Shown: positions 16,389-25,032, counted from the stretch's first letter. The stretch: DNA of 64,000 nt from an uncultured Acidobacteriaceae bacterium (GCA_937879855.1 CALFMO010000006.1:434001-498000), one strand, 5' to 3'. Program-made: numbers and translations. Notes: a model not told the origin generated them from the letters alone.

Positions 16389-18053
16389 ATGCCCACTGGA
16401 AAACTGCAGATCGTCCCACTCGGCGGCCTCGGCGAATTCGGTATGAACTGCATGGCCGTCCGCTGGGGCGACGACATCATCGTCATCGACGCCGGACTCA
16501 TGTTCCCCGAAGCCGAATTGCTCGGCGTCGACATTGTGGTTCCCGACATTTCGTATCTGATCGAGAACCGCCAGCGCATCCGCGGCATCATTCTCACTCA
16601 CGGCCACGAGGATCACATCGGCGCGCTTCCCTGGATGCTCTCCGAACTCAAAGTTCCCGTCTGGGGCACCGAGTTTACGCTGGCATACGTGGAAGACAAA
16701 CTCGACGAGCACGGCCTGCTCGACGACGCCGATCTCCGCGAAATGCGCCCCAACGAGCGCTTCAAGGCTGGCATCTTCACTATCCATCCAATCCATGTAA
16801 CGCACAGCCTTGTCGACTGCGTCTCGCTCGCCATCCACACGCCGCTCGGAATCGTCATCCACACCGGCGATTTCAAAGTCGATCCCACGCCGACCGATAA
16901 CAAACTTTTCGATTTGCATACTTTCGCCGAATACGGCAAAAGCGGTGTGCTCGCGCTGTTTCAGGATTCCACCAACGTCGAGCGCAAGGGATACACGCCC
17001 AGCGAGCGCGCCGTTCGCCGCAAGTTCGACGAAGTCTTTGCCCACACTAAGCGCCGTCTGTTCATCTCCTGTTTCTCTTCGTCCATCCACCGCATCAATC
17101 TCGCGGTGGAACTCGCGTACCAGCATGGCCGCAAGATCGCCTTCCTCGGCCGCTCCATGAACAACTCCGCCGAGATTGCTGAAGACCTCGGCTACATCGA
17201 AATTCCCGAAGGCCTGGTCATCAATCCCGGCGAGATGAAAAACTTCCCGCCGGAAAAAGTCTGCGTGCTCATCAGCGGGACGCAGGGCGAGCCGATGTCG
17301 GCGCTGTCTCGCGCTGCGGTCGATAATCACAAGCACGCCAAAATCGAAAAGGGAGACACCGTCGTCCTCTCCTCGCGCATCATTCCTGGGAATGAAAAAA
17401 CTATTTACCGGATGATCGACCATCTCTTCCGACGCGAGGCCCACGTCATCTACGAAGACGGAAGTTCGCCGCCAGTCCACGTGAGCGGACACGCCAGCCA
17501 GGAAGAACTGAAGCTCATTATCAATCTGGTTAAACCTCGATACTTTATTCCCATTCACGGCGAGTACCGGCAACTGAAGTTGCACGCTGAAATGGCCGGC
17601 GCCATGCACGGTTCCGTCGGCAAGGTCATGCTGATTGAAAGCGGAGACGTTCTCGAATTCGACGAACTCGGCGCCCGCAAAACCGGACGCGTCAACGTAG
17701 GACGCGTCTGCATCGACTCCGGCTCGCGAACCGATGTGGTGGAAGATCTGATCATCAAAGATCGCCGCCATCTCAGCGAAGATGGCATCGTCTTGCCGAT
17801 CATCGCCATCAACAAGCTCACGGGACGAGTCGAGACAGCGCCCGAAATCGTGACTCGTGGCTTCAACGTTGGCGAGAACGGTTTCATGGAAGGCGCCAGG
17901 CGCATGGTCGAAGATACGCTTGCGCATTCCAGCGAGGAAGAAAAAGCCGACTACGGCGTGATCAAAGAAAAAATCCGCGCCGACCTGAAGCGCTACATTT
18001 CCAAGCAAACCCAAAAACGCCCGCTGATCATGCCGGTAATTCTCGAAATCTAA
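16389..18053 (+). CDS. rnj: Ribonuclease J
   Basis: Metallo-beta-lactamase/beta-CASP ribonuclease with 5'-3' exo- and endonuclease activity in mRNA decay and rRNA maturation. The 554-residue length is typical. The metal-binding motif HGHEDH is at residues 71-76; further motifs include HVTHS, HTGDFK, GTQGEP and the C-terminal VSGHAS and PIHGE. A -10-like TAGCAT at 16371-16376 lies close to the ATG and no Shine-Dalgarno is visible, so the mRNA may have almost no leader. Confidence 0.95.
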   Translation: MPTGKLQIVPLGGLGEFGMNCMAVRWGDDIIVIDAGLMFPEAELLGVDIVVPDISYLIENRQRIRGIILTHGHEDHIGALPWMLSELKVPVWGTEFTLAYVEDKLDEHGLLDDADLREMRPNERFKAGIFTIHPIHVTHSLVDCVSLAIHTPLGIVIHTGDFKVDPTPTDNKLFDLHTFAEYGKSGVLALFQDSTNVERKGYTPSERAVRRKFDEVFAHTKRRLFISCFSSSIHRINLAVELAYQHGRKIAFLGRSMNNSAEIAEDLGYIEIPEGLVINPGEMKNFPPEKVCVLISGTQGEPMSALSRAAVDNHKHAKIEKGDTVVLSSRIIPGNEKTIYRMIDHLFRREAHVIYEDGSSPPVHVSGHASQEELKLIINLVKPRYFIPIHGEYRQLKLHAEMAGAMHGSVGKVMLIESGDVLEFDELGARKTGRVNVGRVCIDSGSRTDVVEDLIIKDRRHLSEDGIVLPIIAINKLTGRVETAPEIVTRGFNVGENGFMEGARRMVEDTLAHSSEEEKADYGVIKEKIRADLKRYISKQTQKRPLIMPVILEI

Positions 18054-18065
18054 TCGCCTCACGTA

Positions 18066-18089
18066 GGGACGGACGCATTCGTCCGTCCC
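18066..18089. repeat. Short palindrome GGGACGGACG-CATT-CGTCCGTCCC
   Basis: Perfect 10-bp stem with a 4-nt loop, 12 bp after the RNase J stop codon. There is no T-run after it. It could still stabilise the 3' end or act as a weak terminator. Confidence 0.6.
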
Positions 18090-18152
18090 GCAATGGCGAA
18101 GCCGAGCGCTCTTTCCAAGATGTGTAGTGCGAGCCTGCGTTCTAGCGTTCAT

Positions 18153-19172
18153 TCAATCGCTGGCGTTGCCGTAGGTAGGGACGCCTTGCTGGACGTAGAA
18201 AATCAGCATCTGCGCGCGCGTGGACCAGTCGCTTTGAGGGTATTGGCCAACGATTTTTTGCGCCAGCGCCAGCGCGCGAGATTTTGCTTCTTCGGATTTT
18301 TTCTGGTTGGCCTCGGTCTTGTAAATCTCAATCAGCGCGGAATGGCGCCAAGCCGCGTCGTAGAGGGCTTCGGGCGCGGCGGGGGACTGCTCGTGTTCCT
18401 TCGCGTATTTCTCGTACATCTCAGCTTCCTTTTCCGGACACTTGGAGGCGCTTTGCCAGTCTCCGCAGAGTTTGTTTTCGATCAGGTGAAAGGCGGCGAG
18501 ATCGGCCCACTTTGTGCCAGGAAATTTTTTCATGACCAGCTTCATCCACTCTTCATCGATCTGGCCGCGCATGTACGCTTCGCGCTCGCGGGCAGAAGGA
18601 CGAGTGAGCACGTCGGATCGCTCCATTTGCCAGCGAATGTCGGCGGCGCGGTAGAGTCCCTCGGCAGCGAGCGGTGACGTAGGAAAAAGATCGTAGACGC
18701 GGTAGTAGAGACGCATGGCGTCCTGCGCGGCATCGCGGCGGCCGCGGCGGCGGCTGGCCTGGTCTTCAGAGTCGGCAGCTTCGCCGAAAACAATCTTGTC
18801 GCCGTTGGGCGTGGCCTGATTTACGAGGGCTTTGGTGGAAACCCATCCCGTAATGGTTTTGCCCTGAGAGTCAGGATCGTCTTCGTCGGTGTCTTTGTTG
18901 GGTTCGCGGAGAATGGCTTCAACGTGAGTCCAGTCGTGGCCAGACTCGATGATGATGAGTTCATGTCCGCGGCCAGCCGTGCCGAGTTTGGCGGCGTCGG
19001 CAGCGGGTGAGACGCGGATGGATTCTTCGTGGACGAGCGTGCCGCGTTGCGCCTGCGCGGTGGCGAAGCATGTGGTGAAGGCGAGTATGGCGAGAAAAAT
19101 TGCGACTTTCCAAAAAAAGAATTGAGGATTGGAGCGGGTTACCCCCCCTCCCTCCCGATCTATTGGAGTCAT
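18153..19172 (-). CDS. Secreted SH3-like and TPR-like protein
   Basis: A 339-residue protein from ATG 19172; an in-frame ATG at 19274 would add 34 residues upstream. The membrane/signal segment is near residues 20-42 (AIFLAILAFTTCFATAQAQ), an SH3b-like segment follows at about 43-115 (ending GWVSTKALV), and the rest is helical with TPR/BamD-like spacing (YYRVYDLFPTSPLAAEGLYR; QYPQSDWSTRAQ). Probably periplasmic, perhaps an assembly or scaffolding factor. No precise family is recognised. Confidence 0.7.
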   Translation of the reverse strand: MTPIDREGGGVTRSNPQFFFWKVAIFLAILAFTTCFATAQAQRGTLVHEESIRVSPAADAAKLGTAGRGHELIIIESGHDWTHVEAILREPNKDTDEDDPDSQGKTITGWVSTKALVNQATPNGDKIVFGEAADSEDQASRRRGRRDAAQDAMRLYYRVYDLFPTSPLAAEGLYRAADIRWQMERSDVLTRPSAREREAYMRGQIDEEWMKLVMKKFPGTKWADLAAFHLIENKLCGDWQSASKCPEKEAEMYEKYAKEHEQSPAAPEALYDAAWRHSALIEIYKTEANQKKSEEAKSRALALAQKIVGQYPQSDWSTRAQMLIFYVQQGVPTYGNASD

Positions 19173-19517
19173 GGTGTTGGCGGAAAATTGAGAAAAAATC
19201 TTAGGGCTGCAACAGGTTGGAGGCAAAATCTTGTGAAGAAAGGACTTACGAATGCTTTCGCGATTTGTTTCCATCGGTGTGATCAGAATCCACCGTTTGG
19301 CTGGTTTAAGTCAAGATTATTTGAACATCGGTTGGTGTGGATTTTGGAGGCATGCAGGGGCATTCCAGGGGTCTTCTTTCGCCCCTTCGGGGCTGGTTGA
19401 TTTGTTTGTCGCCCACCCCACAGCTTGCGCTGTGGGCTGCATTCTTACGCCGCTTCGCGGCTTCGCTTGGCGCAGGGTCTTCCTACTGAGCATATCTGAT
19501 GAATTCCAATTCGCGAT
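19173..19517. other. Intergenic spacer with ~85-bp repeat (345 bp)
   Basis: Upstream of the SH3/TPR gene and downstream of the threonine dehydratase gene, both on the reverse strand. It contains copy 3 of the ~85-bp repeat. I see no credible gene in the remainder. Confidence 0.6.
19376..19463 (-). repeat. ~85-bp two-hairpin dispersed repeat, copy 3 (reverse orientation)
   Basis: Read on the reverse strand: GCCGCGAAGCGGCG, AAGAATGCAGCCCAC, AGCGCAAGCTGTGGG, linker, AGCCCCGAAGGGGCGAAAG. The middle palindrome has compensating changes (AGC/GCT versus GGC/GCC), so pairing is kept. Confidence 0.85.
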
Positions 19518-20528
19518 TTACTCACTGCGGAGGGCTTGCAGCATTTGGGGTTCGATGTTGCCGCCGGAGATGATGGCGACGTTCAGTTTTGTTTTGGGGA
19601 GTTGGTCGGAGCGGAAGAGGAATCCGGCGGTGGCGACTGCTCCGCTGGGTTCGGCGACCGTGTCGGGATTTGCGGCTAGCACCTTCATCGCCTGGTGAAT
19701 TTCGTCTTCGGTCACCGTGATGATCTCGTCTACGAAACATTGCATGTGCTCGAAGTTGATGGGACCAACACTCTGCGTGCGCAGGCCGTCGGCGATGGTG
19801 CGCGAGACCTGTTCGGCGGGAAATGGAACGATCTTGCCGGCGCGCAGGCTGGCCTGGGCGTCGGCGGCGAGTTCGGGTTCGACGCCGATCACGTGGACTT
19901 CGGGATTGGTTAATTTGACTGCGGCGGCTACGCCGCTGATCAGGCCGCCACCGCCAACTGGCGCGAAGACGGCTTCGACTTGTGGCAGGTCTTCGAGGAT
20001 CTCGAGGCCGATAGTGCCTTGTCCGGCGATGATTTTTTCGTCGTTGTAGGGAGGCACGATGATGTAGCCGTGCTGAGCGGCGAGTTCTTCGGCTTTGTTT
20101 TTGCGCTCGTCGCTGCCGGGGCCGACCAGGACAATTTCGGCTCCCAGTTTCGCGGTGGCTTCGCGCTTGATGGCGGGAGCGTTGTTGGGCATGACGATGA
20201 CGGCTTTCACTTTGAGGGCGCGGGCGGCGTAGGCGACGCCCTGGGCATGATTGCCGCTGGAGTAGGAGATGACGCCGCGCTTGCGTTCGGGTTCTGAGAT
20301 GGAAGCGATTTTGTTGTAGGCTCCGCGGAGTTTGAAGGCGCCGATGGGTTGCTGGTTTTCGGGCTTGAGGAAGAGGCGGCGGGAGACGAGAGTCCCCATG
20401 TCTCGCAAAGGATGCGAGACATGGGGCACCCGGTCGTCGTGATGGAATTCGATCAGAACAGTTCGCTTAGTGATGCCTTGGAGGCGGGCTTGGGCTTCCT
20501 GAATATCTGCGAGGGTGACGGTGTGCAT
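19518..20528 (-). CDS. ilvA: Threonine dehydratase (PLP-dependent, no regulatory domain) with in-frame hairpin insert
   Basis: Deaminates threonine (and/or serine) to 2-oxobutyrate. The start at ATG 20528 (MHTVTLADIQ) gives 336 residues, so the C-terminal regulatory ACT domain is missing, as in TdcB-like forms. The PLP lysine is K66 (IGAFKLRGAYN), with SSGNHAQG and GGGGLISG for phosphate binding. Residues 33-49 between RTVLIEF and RRLFLKPEN are about 11 longer than usual; residues 35-45 are encoded by a perfect 13-bp-stem hairpin (20394-20426). The insert lies before the PLP lysine, so activity may be retained. Confidence 0.88.
   Translation of the reverse strand: MHTVTLADIQEAQARLQGITKRTVLIEFHHDDRVPHVSHPLRDMGTLVSRRLFLKPENQQPIGAFKLRGAYNKIASISEPERKRGVISYSSGNHAQGVAYAARALKVKAVIVMPNNAPAIKREATAKLGAEIVLVGPGSDERKNKAEELAAQHGYIIVPPYNDEKIIAGQGTIGLEILEDLPQVEAVFAPVGGGGLISGVAAAVKLTNPEVHVIGVEPELAADAQASLRAGKIVPFPAEQVSRTIADGLRTQSVGPINFEHMQCFVDEIITVTEDEIHQAMKVLAANPDTVAEPSGAVATAGFLFRSDQLPKTKLNVAIISGGNIEPQMLQALRSE
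20391..20431. repeat. A-loop hairpin element, copy 1, inside ilvA
   Basis: Arms CCCCATGTCTCGC (20394-20406) and GCGAGACATGGGG (20414-20426) are perfect complements around the 7-nt loop AAAGGAT, followed by CACCC. It lies wholly inside the threonine dehydratase coding region and keeps its frame. Confidence 0.9.
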
Positions 20529-20563
20529 GGCATTCAATATATCGGGTTGTGGCCAGTCAAAAT

Positions 20564-20606
20564 CCCCACCCTCTCGCAAAAAAACGCGAGAAGGGGAGGG
20601 CACCCC
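20564..20606. repeat. A-loop hairpin element, copy 2 (degenerate)
   Basis: TCTCGC/GCGAGA stem around an 8-nt A-rich loop (20578-20585), with imperfect outer arms CCCCACC and GGGGAGGG, then CACCCC. It lies just upstream of the threonine dehydratase start and of the vapB promoter. Confidence 0.75.
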
Positions 20607-20616
20607 CCGTCGCGCG

Positions 20617-20654
20617 TTGACATCATGATGTCTTGTCTGGTAACATCATGATGT
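20617..20654 (+). promoter_or_regulatory. Autoregulated promoter of the vapBC operon: two 12-bp operators
   Basis: TTGACA at 20617-20622, an 18-bp spacer and TAACAT at 20641-20646. The perfect palindrome ACATCATGATGT occurs twice (20620-20631 and 20643-20654), 23 bp apart, about two helical turns, overlapping the -35 box and the -10/start region. The mRNA start would fall at the GTG at 20653. This is the expected layout for repression by the ribbon-helix-helix antitoxin. Confidence 0.8.
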
Positions 20655-20886
20655 GCGAACGACTCTTACTCTCGATGACGACGTGGCCGCTTTGCTCAAC
20701 AAGGAAGCGCGGAAGTCGGGGGAATCGTTCAAGCAAGTGGTGAACCGATATCTGCGCCTCGGGCTGACAGCCCCGAAGCAGCCCGCACGGAAACCGTTTG
20801 TGGTGAGGCCGTGGAAATTAGGACTGCCTCCCTTTGAAAAGGTTGAGGAGTTGCTTGAATATTTGGAAGGGCCGGAATACCGGTGA
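20653..20886 (+). CDS. vapB: Ribbon-helix-helix antitoxin of a VapBC-type pair
   Basis: A 77-residue antitoxin. The N-terminal strand MRTTLTLDDDVAALLNKEA and the following helix form a ribbon-helix-helix DNA-binding domain (residues 1-42); the C-terminal Pro-rich part (43-77) probably wraps the toxin. The GTG start follows the operator directly, so the mRNA would be leaderless. The stop overlaps the toxin start by 4 bp (GTGA), giving antitoxin-first coupled translation. Confidence 0.88.
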   Translation: MRTTLTLDDDVAALLNKEARKSGESFKQVVNRYLRLGLTAPKQPARKPFVVRPWKLGLPPFEKVEELLEYLEGPEYR

Positions 20887-21311
20887 TTGTCGTTGACGCA
20901 AACCTTCTGATCTACTCTTACGACACCGAAGCGATCGAACATCGTAGAAGCGCTGCCTGGGTCGCGGAGGTTTTTTCAAGCGCCGAACCGGTGGGACTAT
21001 CCTGGCAGACCATTTCCGCTTTTCTACGCGTCGTGACCAACCGGCGGCTTCCTGGGAAGCGCGTCAGCTTGCAGCAGGCGGTCGGCGCAGTGGAGGAGTG
21101 GCTGGAACAACCGAATGTAAGAATTCTGGTGCCGGGGGAAAATCATTGGTCGCTGTTGAAGCGCATGATTTTGGAAGGGGGAGCCTCGGGACCGCTGGTC
21201 ACTGACGCGCGGCTCGCCGCTCTTGCGATTGAATATGGCGGAGTGCTCTATACCGCCGATCGGGATTTCGCGCGATTTCCGGGACTGCGCTGGTTGAATC
21301 CGCTGGGTTAA
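20883..21311 (+). CDS. vapC: PIN-domain ribonuclease toxin (VapC family)
   Basis: A 142-residue PIN nuclease. The first acidic residue is D5 in IVVDANLLIY; the later TDARLAALAIE and YTADRDFARFPGLRW segments carry the other metal ligands. The PNVRILVPG and GLRWLNPL wording fits the COG1848-type VapC subfamily. It would cleave RNA when free of the antitoxin encoded just upstream. This is the only toxin-antitoxin pair in the window. Confidence 0.9.
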   Translation: MIVVDANLLIYSYDTEAIEHRRSAAWVAEVFSSAEPVGLSWQTISAFLRVVTNRRLPGKRVSLQQAVGAVEEWLEQPNVRILVPGENHWSLLKRMILEGGASGPLVTDARLAALAIEYGGVLYTADRDFARFPGLRWLNPLG

Positions 21312-21522
21312 ATTGCGCTTGCTCGCGGGGTCAGAGTGCAACGCAAGGTCCCTCCACTGCGCCGTCGCTGGCGCTCCGGCTCCGGTCGGCATGACAATGT
21401 TGTTGTTTCCTGCACGGGCGTGTCGGTGCGACGAACTGACGCGACAATTGGCCAGGAAACTTCCCTCCAACTCCCCAACTATTTTCTAACCTGCGATACT
21501 CTTTATTCCCCGCGGAGGACGA

Positions 21523-22413
21523 TTGAACGATTACCTGCTCTCCCTGATTCTTGGCATTGTCGAAGGCCTCACTGAATTTTTACCGGTCAGTTCGACTGCG
21601 CATTTGCGGCTCTCGGAGCTGCTGCTGCACATTAGCCTTTCTGACGGATATTGGAAGATGTATTCGATCGTGATCCAGCTTGGCGCGATCCTGTGCCTGC
21701 CGGTTTATTTCTGGGGACGCATCAAGCGGTTTCTTTCTACGTTTCCTGGCGGCGAGAGTGGAAGGCGAACTGCGCTCACACATCCCCTCGGTCTTACTGC
21801 GATTGCGTTCGTGGTCACTGCGATTCCTTCGTTCTTGCTCACCAAGGTGATTGGCAAGCACCTGGAAAATATTTTGATTATCGGCTGGTCGCTGCTGCTT
21901 GGCGGCATCGTGATGTGGGTGGTCGATGCGCTGATGGCCAAGTCGGAAGCCGCCGGTCCCGGGGCTTCTGGAAGCCGCATCCACACCTGGAAGATGGAAG
22001 ATATGAGCCTGGCGCAATCCATCTGGATTGGCTTCTGCCAGATTTTCTCAGCTGTTTTTCCCGGGACGTCGCGATCCATGTCGACCATCGTCGCCGGCCA
22101 ACTTGCGGGCATGTCGCGCGCAGCTGCTCTCGAATTCTCGTTCTTTATCTCCATGCCAACCATGGCCGCGGCTACGGTTTACACTCTCATCAAATCGCTC
22201 CGGGGCAAGGGCGAGAATCCCATCGGTGTGTCGCAGATCGATGCGCATGGCTGGATCGTGCTCGCCATCGGCTTCGTCGTATCGTTCATCGTCGCCTATG
22301 GCTCCGTCGCCTGGTTCATGGCTTATGTGCGCCGGCATGGGTTCACCTGGTTCGCCGTGTATCGCATTATTGTGGGAGCGCTGGTGATCGCCTTCGCTGC
22401 CAGGCTGACGTAG
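21523..22413 (+). CDS. uppP: Undecaprenyl-diphosphatase
   Basis: Inner-membrane phosphatase that recycles undecaprenyl pyrophosphate for peptidoglycan synthesis; overproduction in other bacteria gives bacitracin resistance. The 296-residue protein has about eight helices, the N-terminal EGLTEFLPVSSTAH motif and the second motif FPGTSRSM. The start is TTG 21523, supported by GGAGGA at 21514-21519 and by the conserved N-terminus. Followed by ftsK, which has its own promoter. Confidence 0.95.
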   Translation: MNDYLLSLILGIVEGLTEFLPVSSTAHLRLSELLLHISLSDGYWKMYSIVIQLGAILCLPVYFWGRIKRFLSTFPGGESGRRTALTHPLGLTAIAFVVTAIPSFLLTKVIGKHLENILIIGWSLLLGGIVMWVVDALMAKSEAAGPGASGSRIHTWKMEDMSLAQSIWIGFCQIFSAVFPGTSRSMSTIVAGQLAGMSRAAALEFSFFISMPTMAAATVYTLIKSLRGKGENPIGVSQIDAHGWIVLAIGFVVSFIVAYGSVAWFMAYVRRHGFTWFAVYRIIVGALVIAFAARLT

Positions 22414-22525
22414 AAACGTTGGCGCGCAACACCTTGCCGGCGCTCGCGTAAGTGCATGTGGTTAGAAGCCTTTGCCAGCAAGGCCTCTACGGATACAAGT
22501 GAATACTAGTTCGCGATTTCCTTCA

Positions 22526-22554
22526 TTGTCGGACGCTCCGCTTCTTGTCATAAT
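22526..22554 (+). promoter_or_regulatory. Putative sigma-70 promoter of ftsK
   Basis: TTGTCG (22526-22531), 17-bp spacer, CATAAT (22549-22554). The start codon is about 58 bp downstream of the predicted mRNA start. Confidence 0.45.
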
Positions 22555-22618
22555 GTAAGGGCTCTGGCCGATCACGGCACTGCTGACGTGGTGTGTTCGG
22601 TGTGCGAATCTGGCCCTT

Positions 22619-25012
22619 ATGGACTATCTGGCAAGCATTTTCGTTCCCACCGGGAACCGGCGACTCAACGAGTTGATCGGGTTCCTGATGTGTGTCTTCG
22701 CGCTCCTTCTCTTCCTCGCGCTGGTTTCGTATTCGCCGCTCGACCCGTCGTGGAACAGCGCTTCGGTCCTGACCGGTTCGCATGCGGCGCGGAACTGGAT
22801 TGGCGTGGTGGGAGCGTTCACGGCCGACATGATGCTGCAGTTTTTCGGCGTTGGCGCATTTCTGCTGGTGATTTTTCCGGCAATGCTGGGCGTGCGATGG
22901 TTCCGTTCCATGAAAGTCCAGTCTCCGCTGGCGAAAAGCCTGGGCGGAATCTGGCTGGTGATGTTTGTTCCCGCGATGCTGGCGCTGTTGCCTGGGCAGC
23001 TGCGTTGGATGCACGTGATTCCGGTTGAGGGCCTGCTGGGACGCGTCATTGGCGACGTGCTGATTCACTATCTCAACCTGGTTGGCGCCTACATTGTGTG
23101 TGCGACCGTGCTTGCGGTTGCGCTGTATCTTTCTACGGCGTTTTCGTTTGCTGCGATGCAGGTATGGGCGCCCACTCATTTGTCGTTCGTCACCGCGCTT
23201 TGGAACCGCTACAAGGATTGGAAGCTGGAGCGCACCAAGCGGCGCCAGCAGAAAGAACTGGAACAGCGTCGGATGGCGAAGCCGGTGGTAAAGACGCAGT
23301 TGATTCCATCGCGGCCAGCAGTTCAGGGTCCGGCGGTCGCGGAGCCGCGCCGCACCGGCATTGAGCGAATGATGGCCGAAGAAGAAGCGACGAAACCAAG
23401 CGCGACTGGCGGAGTTCTGGCCGAGCCCTCTGGCCCTTCTTTCTCCGAGCCTGACGCCGATCCCGAAGTGACCGAGCGCGCCGACCGCGCACAAAAGGCC
23501 AAGACCACAATGCCGCGCATCGCCGGCGGATACAAGTTGCCATCGAGCAGCTTGCTGCAGCGGCCCGACGAGCAGCAAGCAGTCGACGCGGATGAACTCA
23601 AGATCCTGGCGCAGGTGCTCACCGAAAAATATGCCGAGTTCGAAATTCACGGGCAAGTGACGCAGATCAATCCCGGTCCGGTCGTCACCACTTTCGAATT
23701 CAAGCCCGAGGCCGGCATCAAATACAGCCGCATCACGAATCTTTGCGACGATCTTTGCCTCGCGCTGAAAGCCGAGAGCATTCTGATCGAACGCATGGCG
23801 GGAAAAAGCACGGTCGGCATTCAGGTGCCGAACCGGCAGCGCGAAATTATCTGGCTGCGGGAAAACATTGAGTCGCAGGAATTCATGGGCTCGAAGTCGA
23901 AGATGACGATCGCCATGGGCAAGGACATCAACGGGCGCATCGTCACCGCCGACCTGGCTGGTATGCCGCATCTGCTGATCGCCGGTTCGACGGGCGCGGG
24001 CAAGAGCGTCGCCATCAACGCGATGATCATGTCCATTCTGTATAAAGCGACGCCCGATCAGGTGCGCCTGATTCTGGTGGACCCGAAGCGGTTGGAACTG
24101 GGCAACTACGAGGGCGTGCCGCACCTTTACACGCCCATCATCACCGAGCCGAAACTCGCGGCCAATGCGCTGCGCAATGCCGTGCGCGAGATGGAGCGCC
24201 GGCTGAAGCTGCTCGCGGCCAAGGGCGTGCGCAACATTGACCAGTACAACCGGTTGTTTGATCAGAACTCGACGCCGGGTCTGTTCGACGAAGAATCGGA
24301 TGAGAAGCCGCTTCCCTACATCGTTATCATCATCGACGAGTTGGCCGACCTGATGATGCTCGATTCACACAACGTGGAAGAGTCGATCACGCGCCTGGCG
24401 CAGATGGCGCGCGCCGTCGGCATTCATCTGGTGCTGGCGACGCAGCGGCCTTCGGTCGACGTGATCACTGGATTGATCAAAGCGAATTTCCCGGCCCGCG
24501 TTTCGTTCCGCGTCGCCACTAAGGTTGACTCGCGGACAATTCTCGACGCCAACGGTGCCGAGGCCCTGCTCGGCAAGGGCGACATGCTCTATCTGCCGTC
24601 AGGTTCAGCACGTGTGCATCGGCTGCACGCTCCGTTTGTTACGGAAAAAGAAATTGCCGCGGTGGTCGAGTTCTGGAAGTCGCAAGGGCTGGCAGAATAT
24701 CAGCAGCAGTTCCTGGAAGCGCCGAAGGGAGAGCGCGAACCTGGAGCGGAAAGTGGCGATAGCGATGCTGCGGGCGACAGCGACGCCGAGGACGATCCCA
24801 TGTATGGCGATGCGGTGAAGTTGGTGGTGGAGTTTGGCAAAGCCTCCACTTCCCTGCTGCAGCGGCGGTTGCGCATCGGCTACGGCCGGGCGGCGCACCT
24901 CATCGACCTCATGGAGCAGGATGGCATCGTGGGCGCCGCTGACGGGCCCAAGCCGCGCGAAGTGCTGAAGCGACCAGATTGGATTTCAGAGATCGAAGAG
25001 ACGATGCGATAG
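22619..25012 (+). CDS. ftsK: DNA translocase FtsK/SpoIIIE
   Basis: A 797-residue septal DNA pump. Four N-terminal membrane helices (to about residue 185), a variable linker (about 190-320), then the RecA-like motor: Walker A GSTGAGKS near 455-462 and Walker B IIIDELADLMM near 567-577, with the TQRPSVDVITGLIKANFP signature. The C-terminal winged-helix gamma domain (about 730-795, LLQRRLRIGYGRAAHLID) recognises KOPS sites. An intrinsic terminator follows. Confidence 0.96.
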   Translation: MDYLASIFVPTGNRRLNELIGFLMCVFALLLFLALVSYSPLDPSWNSASVLTGSHAARNWIGVVGAFTADMMLQFFGVGAFLLVIFPAMLGVRWFRSMKVQSPLAKSLGGIWLVMFVPAMLALLPGQLRWMHVIPVEGLLGRVIGDVLIHYLNLVGAYIVCATVLAVALYLSTAFSFAAMQVWAPTHLSFVTALWNRYKDWKLERTKRRQQKELEQRRMAKPVVKTQLIPSRPAVQGPAVAEPRRTGIERMMAEEEATKPSATGGVLAEPSGPSFSEPDADPEVTERADRAQKAKTTMPRIAGGYKLPSSSLLQRPDEQQAVDADELKILAQVLTEKYAEFEIHGQVTQINPGPVVTTFEFKPEAGIKYSRITNLCDDLCLALKAESILIERMAGKSTVGIQVPNRQREIIWLRENIESQEFMGSKSKMTIAMGKDINGRIVTADLAGMPHLLIAGSTGAGKSVAINAMIMSILYKATPDQVRLILVDPKRLELGNYEGVPHLYTPIITEPKLAANALRNAVREMERRLKLLAAKGVRNIDQYNRLFDQNSTPGLFDEESDEKPLPYIVIIIDELADLMMLDSHNVEESITRLAQMARAVGIHLVLATQRPSVDVITGLIKANFPARVSFRVATKVDSRTILDANGAEALLGKGDMLYLPSGSARVHRLHAPFVTEKEIAAVVEFWKSQGLAEYQQQFLEAPKGEREPGAESGDSDAAGDSDAEDDPMYGDAVKLVVEFGKASTSLLQRRLRIGYGRAAHLIDLMEQDGIVGAADGPKPREVLKRPDWISEIEETMR

Positions 25013-25032
25013 TTTTCTGTCACAAAAATCAA

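Noticed and set aside
16386..18152. 588-codon open frame opposite RNase J
   Set aside because: It is a composition shadow: high-GC third positions leave the antisense frame open. No motif; RNase J on the other strand is certain.
20883..21311. Inactive toxin because the second acidic PIN residue is not Glu
   Set aside because: In this VapC subfamily that position is not strictly Glu (SAFLRVVTN), so absence of Glu here is no proof of inactivity.
22523..24124. 533-codon open frame opposite ftsK
   Set aside because: Arg/His/Gln-rich shadow frame with no domain; ftsK motifs on the other strand are unambiguous.
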